42,243 nt of DNA from Streptomyces sp. UNOC14_S4 (GTDB taxonomy: Bacteria > Actinomycetota > Actinomycetes > Streptomycetales > Streptomycetaceae): positions 1 through 42,243 of the forward strand of contig NZ_JAINFC010000007.1 in assembly GCF_020740835.1 (NCBI RefSeq), in the 5' to 3' direction. The translations under genes and the position numbers were made by a program. Position 1 is the first letter of the stretch. Every line of letters starts with the position of its first letter. The notes under the pieces were generated by a model. The model was not told the origin of the DNA. It made no database searches and saw nothing but the letters and a program-made list of their open reading frames with translations. Below, one piece after another: positions 7,625 through 18,332 of this stretch.

Positions 7625-10600
7625 GTGATCGACCGTCAGAACCTCCTCGCCGACCTGCAGAAGCAGGTCAAGGCGGCAGAGACCGACCTTGAGCAGCAGG
7701 TCAAAGCCGTCTCGGAGGTCGGAACGCGGCTGCGCGGCGAGTACGACCAGGCCCGGAAGCTAGGCCGTACAGCGGCGACATGGAATGCCTGGCTCGGCGA
7801 GCGGATCACCCAGGTCGCGGTGGCTTGGGTACTCGGCACGGTCTTCGTGCGGTTCAGCGAAGACAACCGGCTGATCGCCGAGCCGTACATCACCTCTCCC
7901 GACGTGGCGGGGCGGGAGACCGCGCAGGCTCGGTACGAGGAGTACCTGGAGAAGGACGCCGACCCGACGTACCGAGGCTGGCTGGAGACGGCCTTTGCTG
8001 AACTCGGTGCCGGGCAGGCCGGCCGACTGCTCTTCGACCGCGACCACAACCCGCTCTACCAGATCCCGCTCTCGCACGACGGAGCGGGCGCGCTGCTCGC
8101 GTTCTGGCGGGAGCAGCGGGCCGGCGAAGGCAGTGGAGACGAAGGTGAAGGCGGTACGGTCCTCGTGCACGACTTCAGCGACCCGCTGAGCGAGGACGGC
8201 ACCGAGGGCTGGGACACCCGGTTCCTGGGCGACCTGTACCAGGACCTGAGCGAGGCGGCTCGTAAGACGTACGCGCTGCTGCAGACGCCGGAGTTCGTGG
8301 AGGAGTTCATCCTCGACCGGACGATGACCCCGGCGGTGCGGGAGTTCGGCTTCGAAGAGCTGAAGATGATCGACCCGACCTGCGGGTCCGGCCACTTCGT
8401 GCTCGGCGCGTTCCGGCGCCTGGTGCGAATGTGGGCCGAGCAGCGGCCCGAGGTGGGCGCGTACGAGCGGGTGCGAGCAGCGCTGGAGTCTGTGCATGGG
8501 GTGGACCTCAACCCGTTCGCGGTTGCGGTGGCCCGCTTCCGGCTGCTGGTCGCGGCGATGGCCATGAGCGGCATGCGAACGTTCGAGGAGGCACGGCGGT
8601 ACGAGTGGCCCATCCAGCTCGCGGTGGGCGACTCGCTCATCAAGGACCGGCAGTTGGAGCTGCAACTGGGGTTCGCGCTTGATGGGGATGGCGGCGGACC
8701 GGCTGGTGACCCGCTGGCCGAGTTTTCCTACGCGACGGAGGACGTGCACGAGTATCCCGGGATTCTGGAGCAGGGGCGTTACCACGTGGTGGTGGGTAAC
8801 CCGCCGTACATCACGGTCAAGGACAAGAAGCTCAACCAGCTGTACCGGGGGCTCTACGACGCCTGCGCGGGGACGTACGCGCTGTCTGTCCCCTTCGCCC
8901 AGAGGTTCTTCGAACTGGCAAAGCAGGGCAGGACCGATGGGAACGGCTATGGCATGGTCGGCCAAATCACAGCGAACTCCTTCATGAAGCGAGAGTTCGG
9001 CACGAAGCTCATCGAGGAGCACTTCGCACACAAGGTCGAACTCACCGAAGTCATCGACACGTCGGGGGCGTACATTCCGGGACACGGGACGCCGACGGTG
9101 ATCCTCGTGGGACGGCCAAGGGGCGGATCGAAGCGGCAAGCGACGATTCGGACAGTGCGAAGTGTGCAAGGGGAACCCTCCGCGCCGGAAAAGGCCGAGG
9201 AGGGGTTGGTCTGGACGGCAATTGTCGAGCAGATCGACCACCCCGGTACCACAAGTCAGTGGGTGTCGGCAGGTGACCTGGCACGCGACCGATACTTCAA
9301 TCAGCAGCCATGGATTCTTACAGACGGCGGCCTCGAAATGAACGAGGCCATTAGCCAGGCTGGCACAGCAACTCTGTCGCAAGTCTGTCAGAGCATTGGA
9401 TTCAACTGCGTAACACGCGAAGACGACGCCTACATGCTGGGCACGGAAGCGGCATGCAGGCTTCGGGTACCCGACACGCATATTCGAATCTTTCACGGTG
9501 GCGGCTCGATCCGCGACTGGCAAAAGACCGAAGGGGTCGGCACAGTCTTCCCGTACCTGGAGGAGAGCCGCAAAGCCGGAATCCCGGAAACCGTCGAGCG
9601 CCTCCTATGGCCCAGCCGCACCCCCTTGCGGCATCGCCGTGCCCTATCAGGTACGCAGGAGGAGCAGGGTCTCGAATGGTTCGAATATTCCAGCTTCAAC
9701 CCTAAGCGCTACTGGTCAAAGTTCCTGATCGCATTCCCATTTGTTGCGACACACGGCAGTTTCACCCTGCGACGTGATCAAGATGGTTTTATCCGCACCG
9801 CCCCAGTAATCATGCTGCGAGAGGGCGCGACGGAAGAGGAGTACGTGCGGCTGCTGGGGCTGCTCAATAGCTCCACGGCCGGGTTCTGGCTCAAGATGGT
9901 GAGCCAGGCGAAGGGTGGTAGTGGCCTGGGGCGTGGGATTCAAAGTGAAGCCTGGGAGGAGCGCTACGAGTTCACGGGAACCAATCTGGAAGATTTCCCC
10001 CTCCCTGCCGAATACCCCGCTGCCCTCGCCACCGAGCTTGACGCCCTCGCCCAGCAGCTCTCCGCGACAACCCCCGCCGCCCTCGCCACCGAGGCCGTCC
10101 CGACCGCCACCGCTCTCCGCGAAGCTCAAGCCCACTACAACTCCACCCGGGCCCGCATGATCGCCCTCCAGGAGGAGCTGGACTGGCAGGTGTACTCCCT
10201 CTACGACCTGCACTTCGAGGAACTGCGTATGCCCGACGTCTCCGCCGTGCCCGAACTGGCCCTCGGCGAGCGGGCTTTCGAGATCGTGCTCGCACGACGG
10301 GCCGCGGCCGGTGAGGCCAGTGGCGAGTGGTTTAAGCGGCACGGGTCCGAGCCGATCACGGAGATCCCCGCGCACTGGCCCGCCGACTATCAGGCGCTCG
10401 TGCAGAGGCGGATCGAGGTCATCGAGTCGAACCGTGGCATCGGCATGGTGGAGCGCCCGGAGTACAAGCGGCGCTGGGCCACCGAGGGCTGGGACGCGAT
10501 GCGGCAGAAGGCGCTGAAGTCCTGGCTCCTCGACCGCACCGAGGACCGTACCCACTGGTTCGACGTCAGCGGCAACCCCACCCTCACCACCCTCGCCCGC

Positions 10601-11374
10601 CTTGCCGAAAACCTGTCGGCCGACGAGGACTTCGCATCCGTTGCCGAGCTGTACGCACCACGGCAGGATTTCGTGAAGACCGTGCGGGAGCTGCTGTCCG
10701 AGGAGCACGTGCCGTTCGTGTCCGCACTGCGATACAAGCCGACCGGTCTGAAAAAGCGTGCCGACTGGGAGCAGGTGTGGGAGTTGCAGCGGGAGGAGGA
10801 CGCTGCGGCCGACGAGCCGGCCAAGCGGCAGGTCCGTGAGCGGACGCCCATGCCGCCGAAGTACACCTCGGCGGACTTCCTGAAGCCGAGCTACTGGCGT
10901 GCACGCGGCAAGCTGGATGTACCCAAGGAGCGTTTCGTGTCGTACGGCGCGGTCAACGCGCAGTCACCGGAGCTGTACGGGTGGGCCGGCTGGGATCACC
11001 TGGAGCAGGCCCTCGCGCTCGCCTCGTACATCCAGCAGGCTGGGCTCGATATTGGCGAGCTCGTGCCCTACCTGGCCGGGTTGCTTGAGCTGCAGCCGTG
11101 GCTGGAGCAGTGGTACGGCGAGTACGACCCGGAGTTCGGGGCGTCGCCGGCCGCCGAGATCCTGGCGTTCCGGCAGCAGAAGCAGGGCGAGCTCGGGTTG
11201 ACGGACGATGCGCTGCGGGCCTGGCGTCCGTCCGCGGCCACGCGCGGACGCGGCGCGAAGAAGGCCGCTGTGCCGAAGCAGCGCACGAGCACGAAAGCCG
11301 CCGTCCAGACGTCCTTCACCGACGCCGACACGAACACCGTCACCAATGCCGTCAGCGGCACAGAGTCCGCCTGA
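7625..11374 (+). CDS. pglX: BREX-2 adenine-specific DNA methyltransferase PglX, 1249 aa
   Basis: Modifies adenine in host DNA; in BREX this marks self and is needed for phage exclusion. It starts at a GTG with GGAG eight bases upstream. The N-terminus (1-40) is coiled-coil-like. The SAM-binding motif I is DPTCGSGHF at 250-258 and the catalytic motif IV is NPPY at 392-395, both intact. The middle (about 500-735) should hold target recognition and has visibly lower GC than the flanks. The C-terminal part includes the conserved PglX block around SADFLKPSYWRARGKLDVP. The longest G runs are five bases, so the phase-variable G tract reported for Streptomyces coelicolor pglX is absent. Twenty-two bases separate it from pglY. 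Confidence 0.95.
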   Translation: MIDRQNLLADLQKQVKAAETDLEQQVKAVSEVGTRLRGEYDQARKLGRTAATWNAWLGERITQVAVAWVLGTVFVRFSEDNRLIAEPYITSPDVAGRETAQARYEEYLEKDADPTYRGWLETAFAELGAGQAGRLLFDRDHNPLYQIPLSHDGAGALLAFWREQRAGEGSGDEGEGGTVLVHDFSDPLSEDGTEGWDTRFLGDLYQDLSEAARKTYALLQTPEFVEEFILDRTMTPAVREFGFEELKMIDPTCGSGHFVLGAFRRLVRMWAEQRPEVGAYERVRAALESVHGVDLNPFAVAVARFRLLVAAMAMSGMRTFEEARRYEWPIQLAVGDSLIKDRQLELQLGFALDGDGGGPAGDPLAEFSYATEDVHEYPGILEQGRYHVVVGNPPYITVKDKKLNQLYRGLYDACAGTYALSVPFAQRFFELAKQGRTDGNGYGMVGQITANSFMKREFGTKLIEEHFAHKVELTEVIDTSGAYIPGHGTPTVILVGRPRGGSKRQATIRTVRSVQGEPSAPEKAEEGLVWTAIVEQIDHPGTTSQWVSAGDLARDRYFNQQPWILTDGGLEMNEAISQAGTATLSQVCQSIGFNCVTREDDAYMLGTEAACRLRVPDTHIRIFHGGGSIRDWQKTEGVGTVFPYLEESRKAGIPETVERLLWPSRTPLRHRRALSGTQEEQGLEWFEYSSFNPKRYWSKFLIAFPFVATHGSFTLRRDQDGFIRTAPVIMLREGATEEEYVRLLGLLNSSTAGFWLKMVSQAKGGSGLGRGIQSEAWEERYEFTGTNLEDFPLPAEYPAALATELDALAQQLSATTPAALATEAVPTATALREAQAHYNSTRARMIALQEELDWQVYSLYDLHFEELRMPDVSAVPELALGERAFEIVLARRAAAGEASGEWFKRHGSEPITEIPAHWPADYQALVQRRIEVIESNRGIGMVERPEYKRRWATEGWDAMRQKALKSWLLDRTEDRTHWFDVSGNPTLTTLARLAENLSADEDFASVAELYAPRQDFVKTVRELLSEEHVPFVSALRYKPTGLKKRADWEQVWELQREEDAAADEPAKRQVRERTPMPPKYTSADFLKPSYWRARGKLDVPKERFVSYGAVNAQSPELYGWAGWDHLEQALALASYIQQAGLDIGELVPYLAGLLELQPWLEQWYGEYDPEFGASPAAEILAFRQQKQGELGLTDDALRAWRPSAATRGRGAKKAAVPKQRTSTKAAVQTSFTDADTNTVTNAVSGTESA

Positions 11375-11396
11375 ACAGGCGAGGAGTTAAAACACC

Positions 11397-14300
11397 ATGG
11401 CCTTCATGAGCAGGAACACCCCTCGCCCCGAGGACCGCCCGCTGCTGCGGGAGTTGATCGACATCCCGGAGTCGGTGTCCACCTCCGACTTCGTGTTGAA
11501 GCTGAACGAGGCGGTCACCCCCGAGGGGGCCGAGGCGGCGCTGAAGGACTACGTCGTCACCGACCGGCTGCTCGGCAACTTCGACGAGGCCCTCGACTTG
11601 ATCAAGTCGGCGCTGGACAGCCGCTCGTCGAAGGCTGCCTACCTGCACGGCTCGTTCGGTTCCGGTAAGTCGCACTTCATGGCGGTGCTTTACGCGCTGC
11701 TGTCGCGGAACCAGGCCGCCCGGGCGCGCGGCGACCTCGACCCGGTGCGGGCCCGGCACTCCTGGCTGGACACGGACGACCGCAAGTTCCTGCTGGTGCC
11801 GTACCACATGCTGGGCTCCAAATCCCTGGAGCAGCGCGTGCTCGGCAAGTACGTAGAGCACGTACGCAAGTTGCACCCCGGATGCCCGCTGCCGCAGGTC
11901 TACCGGACCGACGGACTCTTCGAGGACTTCGCCGAGCAGCGCCGCCGCAACGGCGACGACCGGGTAATCGAGCAGCTCGCCGACGCCGGCGACGGCCAGG
12001 AAGACGAGTGGGGCGACTCCTTCGCCTGGACCACCGAGCTGCTCGACCAGGCAGTGAACGCGCCGGAGGAGCACGAGAACACCAAGGACCTCGACCTGGA
12101 GAACCCCTCCACACCGCGGGAACTGCGGGCGCGTCTCGTCCAGGACCTCACCCAGACCCTGTTCCCCTCCTTCTCGCGCAGCGCCTCCGAAGATGCCGAC
12201 GGATTCGTCTCGCTGGACAAGGGGCTCGGCATCATATCCGCGCACGCCAAGTCCCTCGGCTACGACGGTCTCGTTCTCTTCATGGACGAGCTGATCTTGT
12301 GGCTGGCCTCCCGCATCCACGATCAGAAGTTCGTCTCACGCGAAGCCGACAAGATCACGAACTTCGTGGAGGGCGGCGACGAGCGGCGCGCCATCCCAGT
12401 GGTGTCGTTCATTGCCCGCCAGCGCGACTTGCGCGAGCTGGTCGGCGAGGAAATGTCGGGGGCCGCTGAGGCCGCCGTCCAGGACAGTCTGAAGCTCAGC
12501 GGCGGACGCTTCGACAAGATCGTTCTGGAGGACCGCAACCTCCCGCAGATCGCGCAGGCCCGCCTGCTCACGCCCACCAGCCCCGAGGCCGAGGCGAAGG
12601 TGGACGTGGCGTTCGCCGAGGCCAAGAGGCTCGGCCCGGACGTGTGGGACACCCTGCTCGGCCACGACAAGTCCACCACCGGCGCGGACGAGGACGCCTT
12701 CCGGCGGACGTACCCGTTCGCGCCGGCGTTCATGGACACCCTGGTGCACATCTCCGCCGCGCTGCAGCGCTCCCGCACCGGCCTGAAGCTGATGAGCCAG
12801 CTGCTCATCGACCACCGCGACGACTGGCGGCTCGGGCAGCTCGTACCGCTGGGCGATCTGTACCCGGCGATCGCGGGCGGCGGTGACAAGGCGTTCAGTG
12901 GCGAGACCAGTGTTCACTTCGAAGCCGCCGACAAGCTGTACCGGGACAAGCTTCGCCCGTACCTGCTGAAGACCAACCAAGTCACCGAGGACCAGCTCGA
13001 GGCGTACCGGCGCCGTCCCGATACCCTCGGTGATCCGCAGCTCGCCGCCCGTTGCCGCGACTTCACCGGCGACAGTCGGCTGCTTCAGACCCTGCTGCTC
13101 TCCGCACTCGCGCCCAGCGTGCCCGCGCTCGCCGACCTCACCCTGGCGCGGCTGCACGCCCTCAACCACGGCTCCATCACCACCCGCATCGCGGGCACCG
13201 AGGTCGGTCGGCTCGAGCAGAAGGCCAAGGAGTGGGCGGCGACCTTCCCTGAAATCAAGGTCACCGGTACCGGGCCGGGTGCCGTGGTGCGTCTGGAGCT
13301 CACCGGCGTGGACCTGGACGCCGTTCTCGCGAACGCCCAGGTCCACAACAACCAGGGCAACCGGCGTGCCAAGATGCGCGGCCTGCTCAAGGAGGCGCTC
13401 GGCGTCAGCGACGGGCCCGGTGGCTTCGACGCATACGACGTGCTCAACTTGGTGTGGAGGGGGACCGAACGGCAGGTTGAGGTGGTCTTCGGTAATGTCG
13501 CCGAGGTCGACTCGCTGCCCGAGGCGACCCTGCGGCCCAGCCAGGACGACGCTTGGCGGCTCGTTGTCGACTTCCCATACGACGAGGGCGAGTTCGGGCC
13601 GATGGACGACCTGCAGAGGCTGCGTGCCCTGCGGGAGAAGCCGGGCGGCGACTCGCGCACCCTGGCCTGGCTGCCCACCCACCTGACCGATGCCTCCCGG
13701 GGCGACTTCGAGCGCCTCGTCGTTATCGACAAGGCCCTCGCCGATGAGGTCCGCTTCGACTCCGACTTCGCGCGCAGCCTCAACGCCGACGACAAGGCAC
13801 GCGCCAAGGGCATGCTTCAGTCGCAGCTGGCCATCCTTACCGAGCGCGTCACCCAGGCGCTGCGGCAGGCGTACGGGCTCGCGCAGAAGCAGGAAGGGGT
13901 CGTCGACCTCAGCTTCGATACCCATCTGGTCGCCCAGCAGGATGTCCCCGAGCTGCGGCTTCCGCTCGGCGCATCCCTGGATGCCGCCGCGCGTGACCTG
14001 GCCGGCAAGCTGCTCGCCCATCAGTACCCTGCCCACCCTGACCTGGACCCCGACGGCACGGGCAAACCTGTGAAGCCTGCAGATATCAGGGCCGTCTTCG
14101 AGTACGTGCGCAAGGCCGCCGAGGACCGCGACGGACAGGCCGAGGTCGACTCCAAGGACCGCAAGACCATGGCGCGGATCGCGGGCGGCCTCGGGCTCGG
14201 CGCCATGCGGGAGGCGTACTACCGGCAGTCCACGGCCTGGCCCGACCACTTCAACGCCCAGGCACGCCGGAACAGCACCGCCGAGCCGACCCTGGTCAAG

Positions 14301-15296
14301 CTCTCCGACTGGAGCGATCTTCCCGATCCGCGCGGACTGCCTGAGCCCCTGCGCCGGCTGCTCGCCGCTGCGTACGCGGAGATGACCGACCGGGTGTGGG
14401 TGCGCGGTCGCATGCCGGTCGAACCCGCGCCGGCACCACACGAGCTGAAGCCGGACTACGCCCTGCGCGAGCAGCAACTGCCCGACGAGAGCGACTGGGC
14501 GGAGGCGCGCAAGCGCTTCGAGACCGTGCTCGGCGACCGGGCGCCGCAGCTGCGGCGCGGGCGGATCGTCAACCAGTTCGCCGGGCAGATCAAGCGGGCC
14601 GCCGCCGCGCTCGCCCAGGACGCCGGACGGCTCGTCGGGGAGCTGGAGAAGCATCGCGACTTCCTCCAGCTGAATGACGGTTCACCCCGGCTCGTCCTCG
14701 CTCGGCGGGCGCAGGAGCTGGTCAAGGAGGTGACGGAAGCGGGGATCGAGGCGAAGACCGTCGTGGAGCGGCTCGCCCGCTTCGACCTCGGCGATTTCAC
14801 CGCCCACCGGTGCGGCATGTCGTTGAAGAGCGCCGGGAAGGTCGCCGGCGCGCTGCAGAGCACCAGCTGGGACCAGCTGGGCCTGGCCGACACCCTCGGC
14901 GTGGACGGCGCGGCCGTCCTGGAGCGGGTGCGGGATGCCGCTGCCGGCGACCCGGGTGACTACCCCGACCTTCCGGGCGTGTTGAACACCAGCGGCCGGG
15001 AGGTGCTGTCTTTGCTGAGGTCTCGCCAGACCCCGGGCGAGCGCCCCCAGCCGTCGCCCATTCCGCCGTCGAGCTCCGACAGCGTGGACTTGAACGGCGG
15101 TTCCGCCCACCCGTTGGTGCTGCCGGAGTCGACGCAGCGGCCGGGCCCGCGCACATCGTCGCGGACCGCGGCCCGCTCCGGCGGCGGGCGGACCACCGCC
15201 GCACGGGCCGCCGCCGAACTGCAGGCGGAGATCGCGGCGCTGGCGGCCGAGCAGCCCAACGCCACCGTCGAGGTCATCTGGAAGGTCGTCGACTGA
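11397..15296 (+). CDS. pglY: BREX-2 P-loop ATPase PglY, 1299 aa
   Basis: Large ATPase of the Pgl complex, equivalent in position and role to BrxC of type 1 BREX. The start at 11397 is chosen over the ATG at 11406 because the GAGGAG site lies about 12 bases upstream. Walker A is GSFGSGKS at 85-92 and Walker B is LVLFMDE ending at D297-E298, so ATP hydrolysis is plausible. The remaining thousand residues are helical with charged repeats and no enzymatic motif I recognise. The tail (about 1215-1275) is Ser/Pro/Arg-rich and likely disordered. Its stop codon overlaps the pglZ start in a TGATG arrangement, implying translational coupling and matched amounts of the two proteins. Confidence 0.93.
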   Translation: MAFMSRNTPRPEDRPLLRELIDIPESVSTSDFVLKLNEAVTPEGAEAALKDYVVTDRLLGNFDEALDLIKSALDSRSSKAAYLHGSFGSGKSHFMAVLYALLSRNQAARARGDLDPVRARHSWLDTDDRKFLLVPYHMLGSKSLEQRVLGKYVEHVRKLHPGCPLPQVYRTDGLFEDFAEQRRRNGDDRVIEQLADAGDGQEDEWGDSFAWTTELLDQAVNAPEEHENTKDLDLENPSTPRELRARLVQDLTQTLFPSFSRSASEDADGFVSLDKGLGIISAHAKSLGYDGLVLFMDELILWLASRIHDQKFVSREADKITNFVEGGDERRAIPVVSFIARQRDLRELVGEEMSGAAEAAVQDSLKLSGGRFDKIVLEDRNLPQIAQARLLTPTSPEAEAKVDVAFAEAKRLGPDVWDTLLGHDKSTTGADEDAFRRTYPFAPAFMDTLVHISAALQRSRTGLKLMSQLLIDHRDDWRLGQLVPLGDLYPAIAGGGDKAFSGETSVHFEAADKLYRDKLRPYLLKTNQVTEDQLEAYRRRPDTLGDPQLAARCRDFTGDSRLLQTLLLSALAPSVPALADLTLARLHALNHGSITTRIAGTEVGRLEQKAKEWAATFPEIKVTGTGPGAVVRLELTGVDLDAVLANAQVHNNQGNRRAKMRGLLKEALGVSDGPGGFDAYDVLNLVWRGTERQVEVVFGNVAEVDSLPEATLRPSQDDAWRLVVDFPYDEGEFGPMDDLQRLRALREKPGGDSRTLAWLPTHLTDASRGDFERLVVIDKALADEVRFDSDFARSLNADDKARAKGMLQSQLAILTERVTQALRQAYGLAQKQEGVVDLSFDTHLVAQQDVPELRLPLGASLDAAARDLAGKLLAHQYPAHPDLDPDGTGKPVKPADIRAVFEYVRKAAEDRDGQAEVDSKDRKTMARIAGGLGLGAMREAYYRQSTAWPDHFNAQARRNSTAEPTLVKLSDWSDLPDPRGLPEPLRRLLAAAYAEMTDRVWVRGRMPVEPAPAPHELKPDYALREQQLPDESDWAEARKRFETVLGDRAPQLRRGRIVNQFAGQIKRAAAALAQDAGRLVGELEKHRDFLQLNDGSPRLVLARRAQELVKEVTEAGIEAKTVVERLARFDLGDFTAHRCGMSLKSAGKVAGALQSTSWDQLGLADTLGVDGAAVLERVRDAAAGDPGDYPDLPGVLNTSGREVLSLLRSRQTPGERPQPSPIPPSSSDSVDLNGGSAHPLVLPESTQRPGPRTSSRTAARSGGGRTTAARAAAELQAEIAALAAEQPNATVEVIWKVVD

Positions 15297-18211
15297 TGTC
15301 CGACACCGTCACCACAGCTTCCGCGACTGCCGGCCCCGCCCGGCTGTCCGCGGGAACCGTCCGCCAGTACCTCGCAGCCCGCAGCCGGCTCGGCGACGGC
15401 GCGGTTCGCGTACTGCTGCTGCGGGCCGCTCCCATCTGGGACGGGCCCGCCGTGCAGCGGACAGCGGGCGGGCTGCAGGCGCGGGTGGCCGTCGCGCCGT
15501 CGGTGCTGGCCGTGCACGAGCAGATCCTGGGCCATCTCGATGCGGCGGCTCCTCCCGACCCCAAGGTCCTGGTCGTCCTCACCGACCGCGAGGACACCGA
15601 CCTCGACCCTGGGCTGCTCGCCCGCGTCTACGGCGGAAGGATACGGTCCGTCGACAACTGGGAGGTCGTACAGGAGGCATTCGACGCGCGCGGCCTCGAC
15701 GGGCGGCTGCGCAGCGAGACCTGGGCGGCCGAAGCGCTCCTCGACGCAGCGGCAACCCGCGGCTGGCCCTCGCTCGGCAAGGGACTGCTCTCCCGCGACG
15801 AGGCCCTCACGCGGCTGGCCAGGCGACGGCTGAGGCTCGACCGCCACAACACGGACGCGTTGGGCGGGCCGGCCGCACACGACGACGGAGACCGCATCGA
15901 CCCCGTCGCACTGTTTCGGTGGACCCTCGCCTCCGGCGGCCCCGACCTCCTGCGTGACCTGCGCGGACCGGAACGGGCCGGCCTGGCCCGCTTCCTCGCC
16001 GAACCCGAGCACGGAGGCTCCACCGGCAGGATCGTCACCGCCCTGGTAGACGCCGAGCACGGGGCGGACGCGGCCGCATACGCGGTCGTCTGCGCGGCCC
16101 TGTGGGGGCACGCAGAGGCCGACCACGACCTGTACCGGGCACGCGGTCGCGCCGAGCGGTGGCTCGGCGACCAGCCGCCCGCCCAAGGCGACGAACTCGA
16201 CAGACTCCTGACTTCCTTCGGGCGCAACGGCGAGGCGTACGTCCGCAGCCTCGTCGACCGGGGCGAGCACCGGCTCGCCGACCCGGTCCTGAGCCGGGCC
16301 GCACAGCTCGTCGCCCAGTTCGGGGCGCAGACCGCCGCCGCTGCCAGCCCGCTGCTCGCGGCCGGACTCGACGCCCGCTTCACCGCCGCGGGACGCGCCC
16401 TCGCCGACGGCGGTACCGAGACGGTCACGGCCACCGTCACCGCGCTGGCCGAGCACGCCCTGGCCTCCGACGGCGCCACCCGCGCCCGTATCGAACGGGT
16501 ACGGATGGCAGCGCGGCTGCGGCGGTGGCTCGCGTCCCAGCCTGACTCCGACATTGCCTCGGTGGCCGACGGTACGGCCCGCCAGATCCGCGAACTCGGC
16601 TGGGTAGACAGGGCATTGGAACACCTGGACGCGGGTGGCGACGCGGACAACGCCCTCGCCGACGCCTACAGCCAGATCGGCGCGCAGGTGCAGGCCAAGC
16701 GCCGCGAGCTGGACCGCGCATTCTCCGAGCGGCTCGCAGTGTGGACCGCGGACGGCACCGTCCCCGGCGCCATGCTCACCGTGGAAAGCTTCCTGGACCG
16801 AGTCGTCGCGCCCGTCGTGGCCTGCCCCGGCCGACGCGTCCTGCTCCTCCTCGTCGATGGGATGAGCGCGGCGATCGCAGCCGAACTGGGCGAGGAACTG
16901 CACGGACACTGGTCCGAGTTCGATCCGCTGCAGGACGCGGCCGGAGCACCGGTCCGGCGTGCCGTGGCCGCTGCGCTGCCCACCCTGACCGCCGTTTCCC
17001 GCACTTCGCTGTTCGCAGGCACCCTGATGAAGGGCGACCAGAGCGACGAGAAGCGGCTCTTCCCCCTGCACCCCTGCTGGAGCGGGGCCCCGGCGGCCGT
17101 CTTTCACAAGGACGACCTGCGCAGCCCCGACACCGGTTCACCCTTCTCCACCGCTCTCACCGAGGCGCTCGCCGATGGGCACACCCATGTCGCGGTCGTC
17201 CTTAACACTGTGGACGACCGGCTCGCCAAGGAGCAGAAGCTCGGCGACGGCACCTGGGAGGCCAAGGAGATCGGCGGCCTGGAGCCGCTGCTGCGGGCCG
17301 CCCGCGCCAACGACATGACCGTGCTCCTCACCTCCGACCACGGCCACGTGATCGAGCGACGCAGCAGCAAACTCGATGTGACCGGCGCCACCATCGGCTC
17401 GGCCCGTCACCGCAACCCCGGCGGTCCCATCACACCGACCGAGATCGAGCTGGCCGGGCCGCGGGTGGTCTGGCCAGAACCCGGATCACAGATCGTCGCG
17501 CTGCGGGACCATGACACCCGGTACACCGCGCTGAAGGCCGGCTACCACGGCGGAGCGACCCTCGCCGAATTCACCATCCCGCTGCTCGCCCTGCTGCCGT
17601 TCGGCGCTGAGCCGCCCACGGGGTGGCGGGAGTTGGGCGACCCGGCACCCTCCTGGTGGGCGGAGGACGCTGAAGACAGTGCCGAAGCAGAGAGCGGGGC
17701 CATCGGAGCCGACGCCGGTGCCGTGCCCGACGGCTCCGTAGCGCGCCCGCGTCGGAAGCAGGCCACGAAGGCCGCCGCGCCCGTAACCGAGGGATCCATC
17801 AGTCTCTTCGGCGAGGACGAGGTCGCGCTGGCCGCGCCGCAGGAACCTGCCTCCCCTGCGGTGGAGCCTGTGACCGTACCCACCTCCGCCTCAGCAGAGG
17901 ACCCGGCCGCCGCTCTGGTGGAACGCCTCATGGCCACCGAGCTGTACCAGGCACAGCTGGACCTGCTCGCCCGTAAGCCACGCGACAAGGCGGTCCTCCC
18001 GAAGGCCCTGGCCGCGCTCGTCGAAGCGGGCACCCTGCCGATGACGGCCCTCGCAGAACGTGCAGGCCAACCCGCTACCCGGGCCCCCGGCTTCGCCGCG
18101 ACCCTGGCCCAGCTACTCAACTACGACGGCGCCCAGATCCTGGAGATCCTCCCCGACAACCGCACCCTGCGCCTGCACCGGGCCCAGCTGATCGAGCAGT
18201 TCGGGCTGTGA
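15296..18211 (+). CDS. pglZ: BREX-2 alkaline-phosphatase-fold protein PglZ, 971 aa
   Basis: PglZ is the signature protein shared by most BREX types. The alkaline phosphatase superfamily core is visible: VLLLLVDGMS with metal-binding D521, and LLTSDHGHVIE with D681, H682 and H684. These residues should bind metal ions; the substrate in BREX is not settled. The first 500 residues are helical and lack the motif. A Pro/Ala/Glu-rich linker at about 790-870 precedes a C-terminal helical domain. It is translated from the ATG overlapping the pglY stop. The 121-bp gap to brxD is the longest inside the operon. Confidence 0.95.
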   Translation: MSDTVTTASATAGPARLSAGTVRQYLAARSRLGDGAVRVLLLRAAPIWDGPAVQRTAGGLQARVAVAPSVLAVHEQILGHLDAAAPPDPKVLVVLTDREDTDLDPGLLARVYGGRIRSVDNWEVVQEAFDARGLDGRLRSETWAAEALLDAAATRGWPSLGKGLLSRDEALTRLARRRLRLDRHNTDALGGPAAHDDGDRIDPVALFRWTLASGGPDLLRDLRGPERAGLARFLAEPEHGGSTGRIVTALVDAEHGADAAAYAVVCAALWGHAEADHDLYRARGRAERWLGDQPPAQGDELDRLLTSFGRNGEAYVRSLVDRGEHRLADPVLSRAAQLVAQFGAQTAAAASPLLAAGLDARFTAAGRALADGGTETVTATVTALAEHALASDGATRARIERVRMAARLRRWLASQPDSDIASVADGTARQIRELGWVDRALEHLDAGGDADNALADAYSQIGAQVQAKRRELDRAFSERLAVWTADGTVPGAMLTVESFLDRVVAPVVACPGRRVLLLLVDGMSAAIAAELGEELHGHWSEFDPLQDAAGAPVRRAVAAALPTLTAVSRTSLFAGTLMKGDQSDEKRLFPLHPCWSGAPAAVFHKDDLRSPDTGSPFSTALTEALADGHTHVAVVLNTVDDRLAKEQKLGDGTWEAKEIGGLEPLLRAARANDMTVLLTSDHGHVIERRSSKLDVTGATIGSARHRNPGGPITPTEIELAGPRVVWPEPGSQIVALRDHDTRYTALKAGYHGGATLAEFTIPLLALLPFGAEPPTGWRELGDPAPSWWAEDAEDSAEAESGAIGADAGAVPDGSVARPRRKQATKAAAPVTEGSISLFGEDEVALAAPQEPASPAVEPVTVPTSASAEDPAAALVERLMATELYQAQLDLLARKPRDKAVLPKALAALVEAGTLPMTALAERAGQPATRAPGFAATLAQLLNYDGAQILEILPDNRTLRLHRAQLIEQFGL

Positions 18212-18332
18212 ACCGGAGTTCTGCGACCGCGACGGGCGGAGCGGTTTGCCAGACCGCCCCGCCCGCGTGCCGGCGACCCGGTGCCCGCATGGGTCTCCGG
18301 CCAGGTGGGCGGCCGGATGGGAGACTGTTCGG

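Noticed and set aside
12336-14654. 772-codon open frame antisense to pglY
   Set aside because: Mirror frame of the GC-skewed pglY codons, with no recognisable motif.
14960-17107. 715-codon open frame antisense to pglY and pglZ
   Set aside because: It crosses a gene junction and shows no protein-family features.
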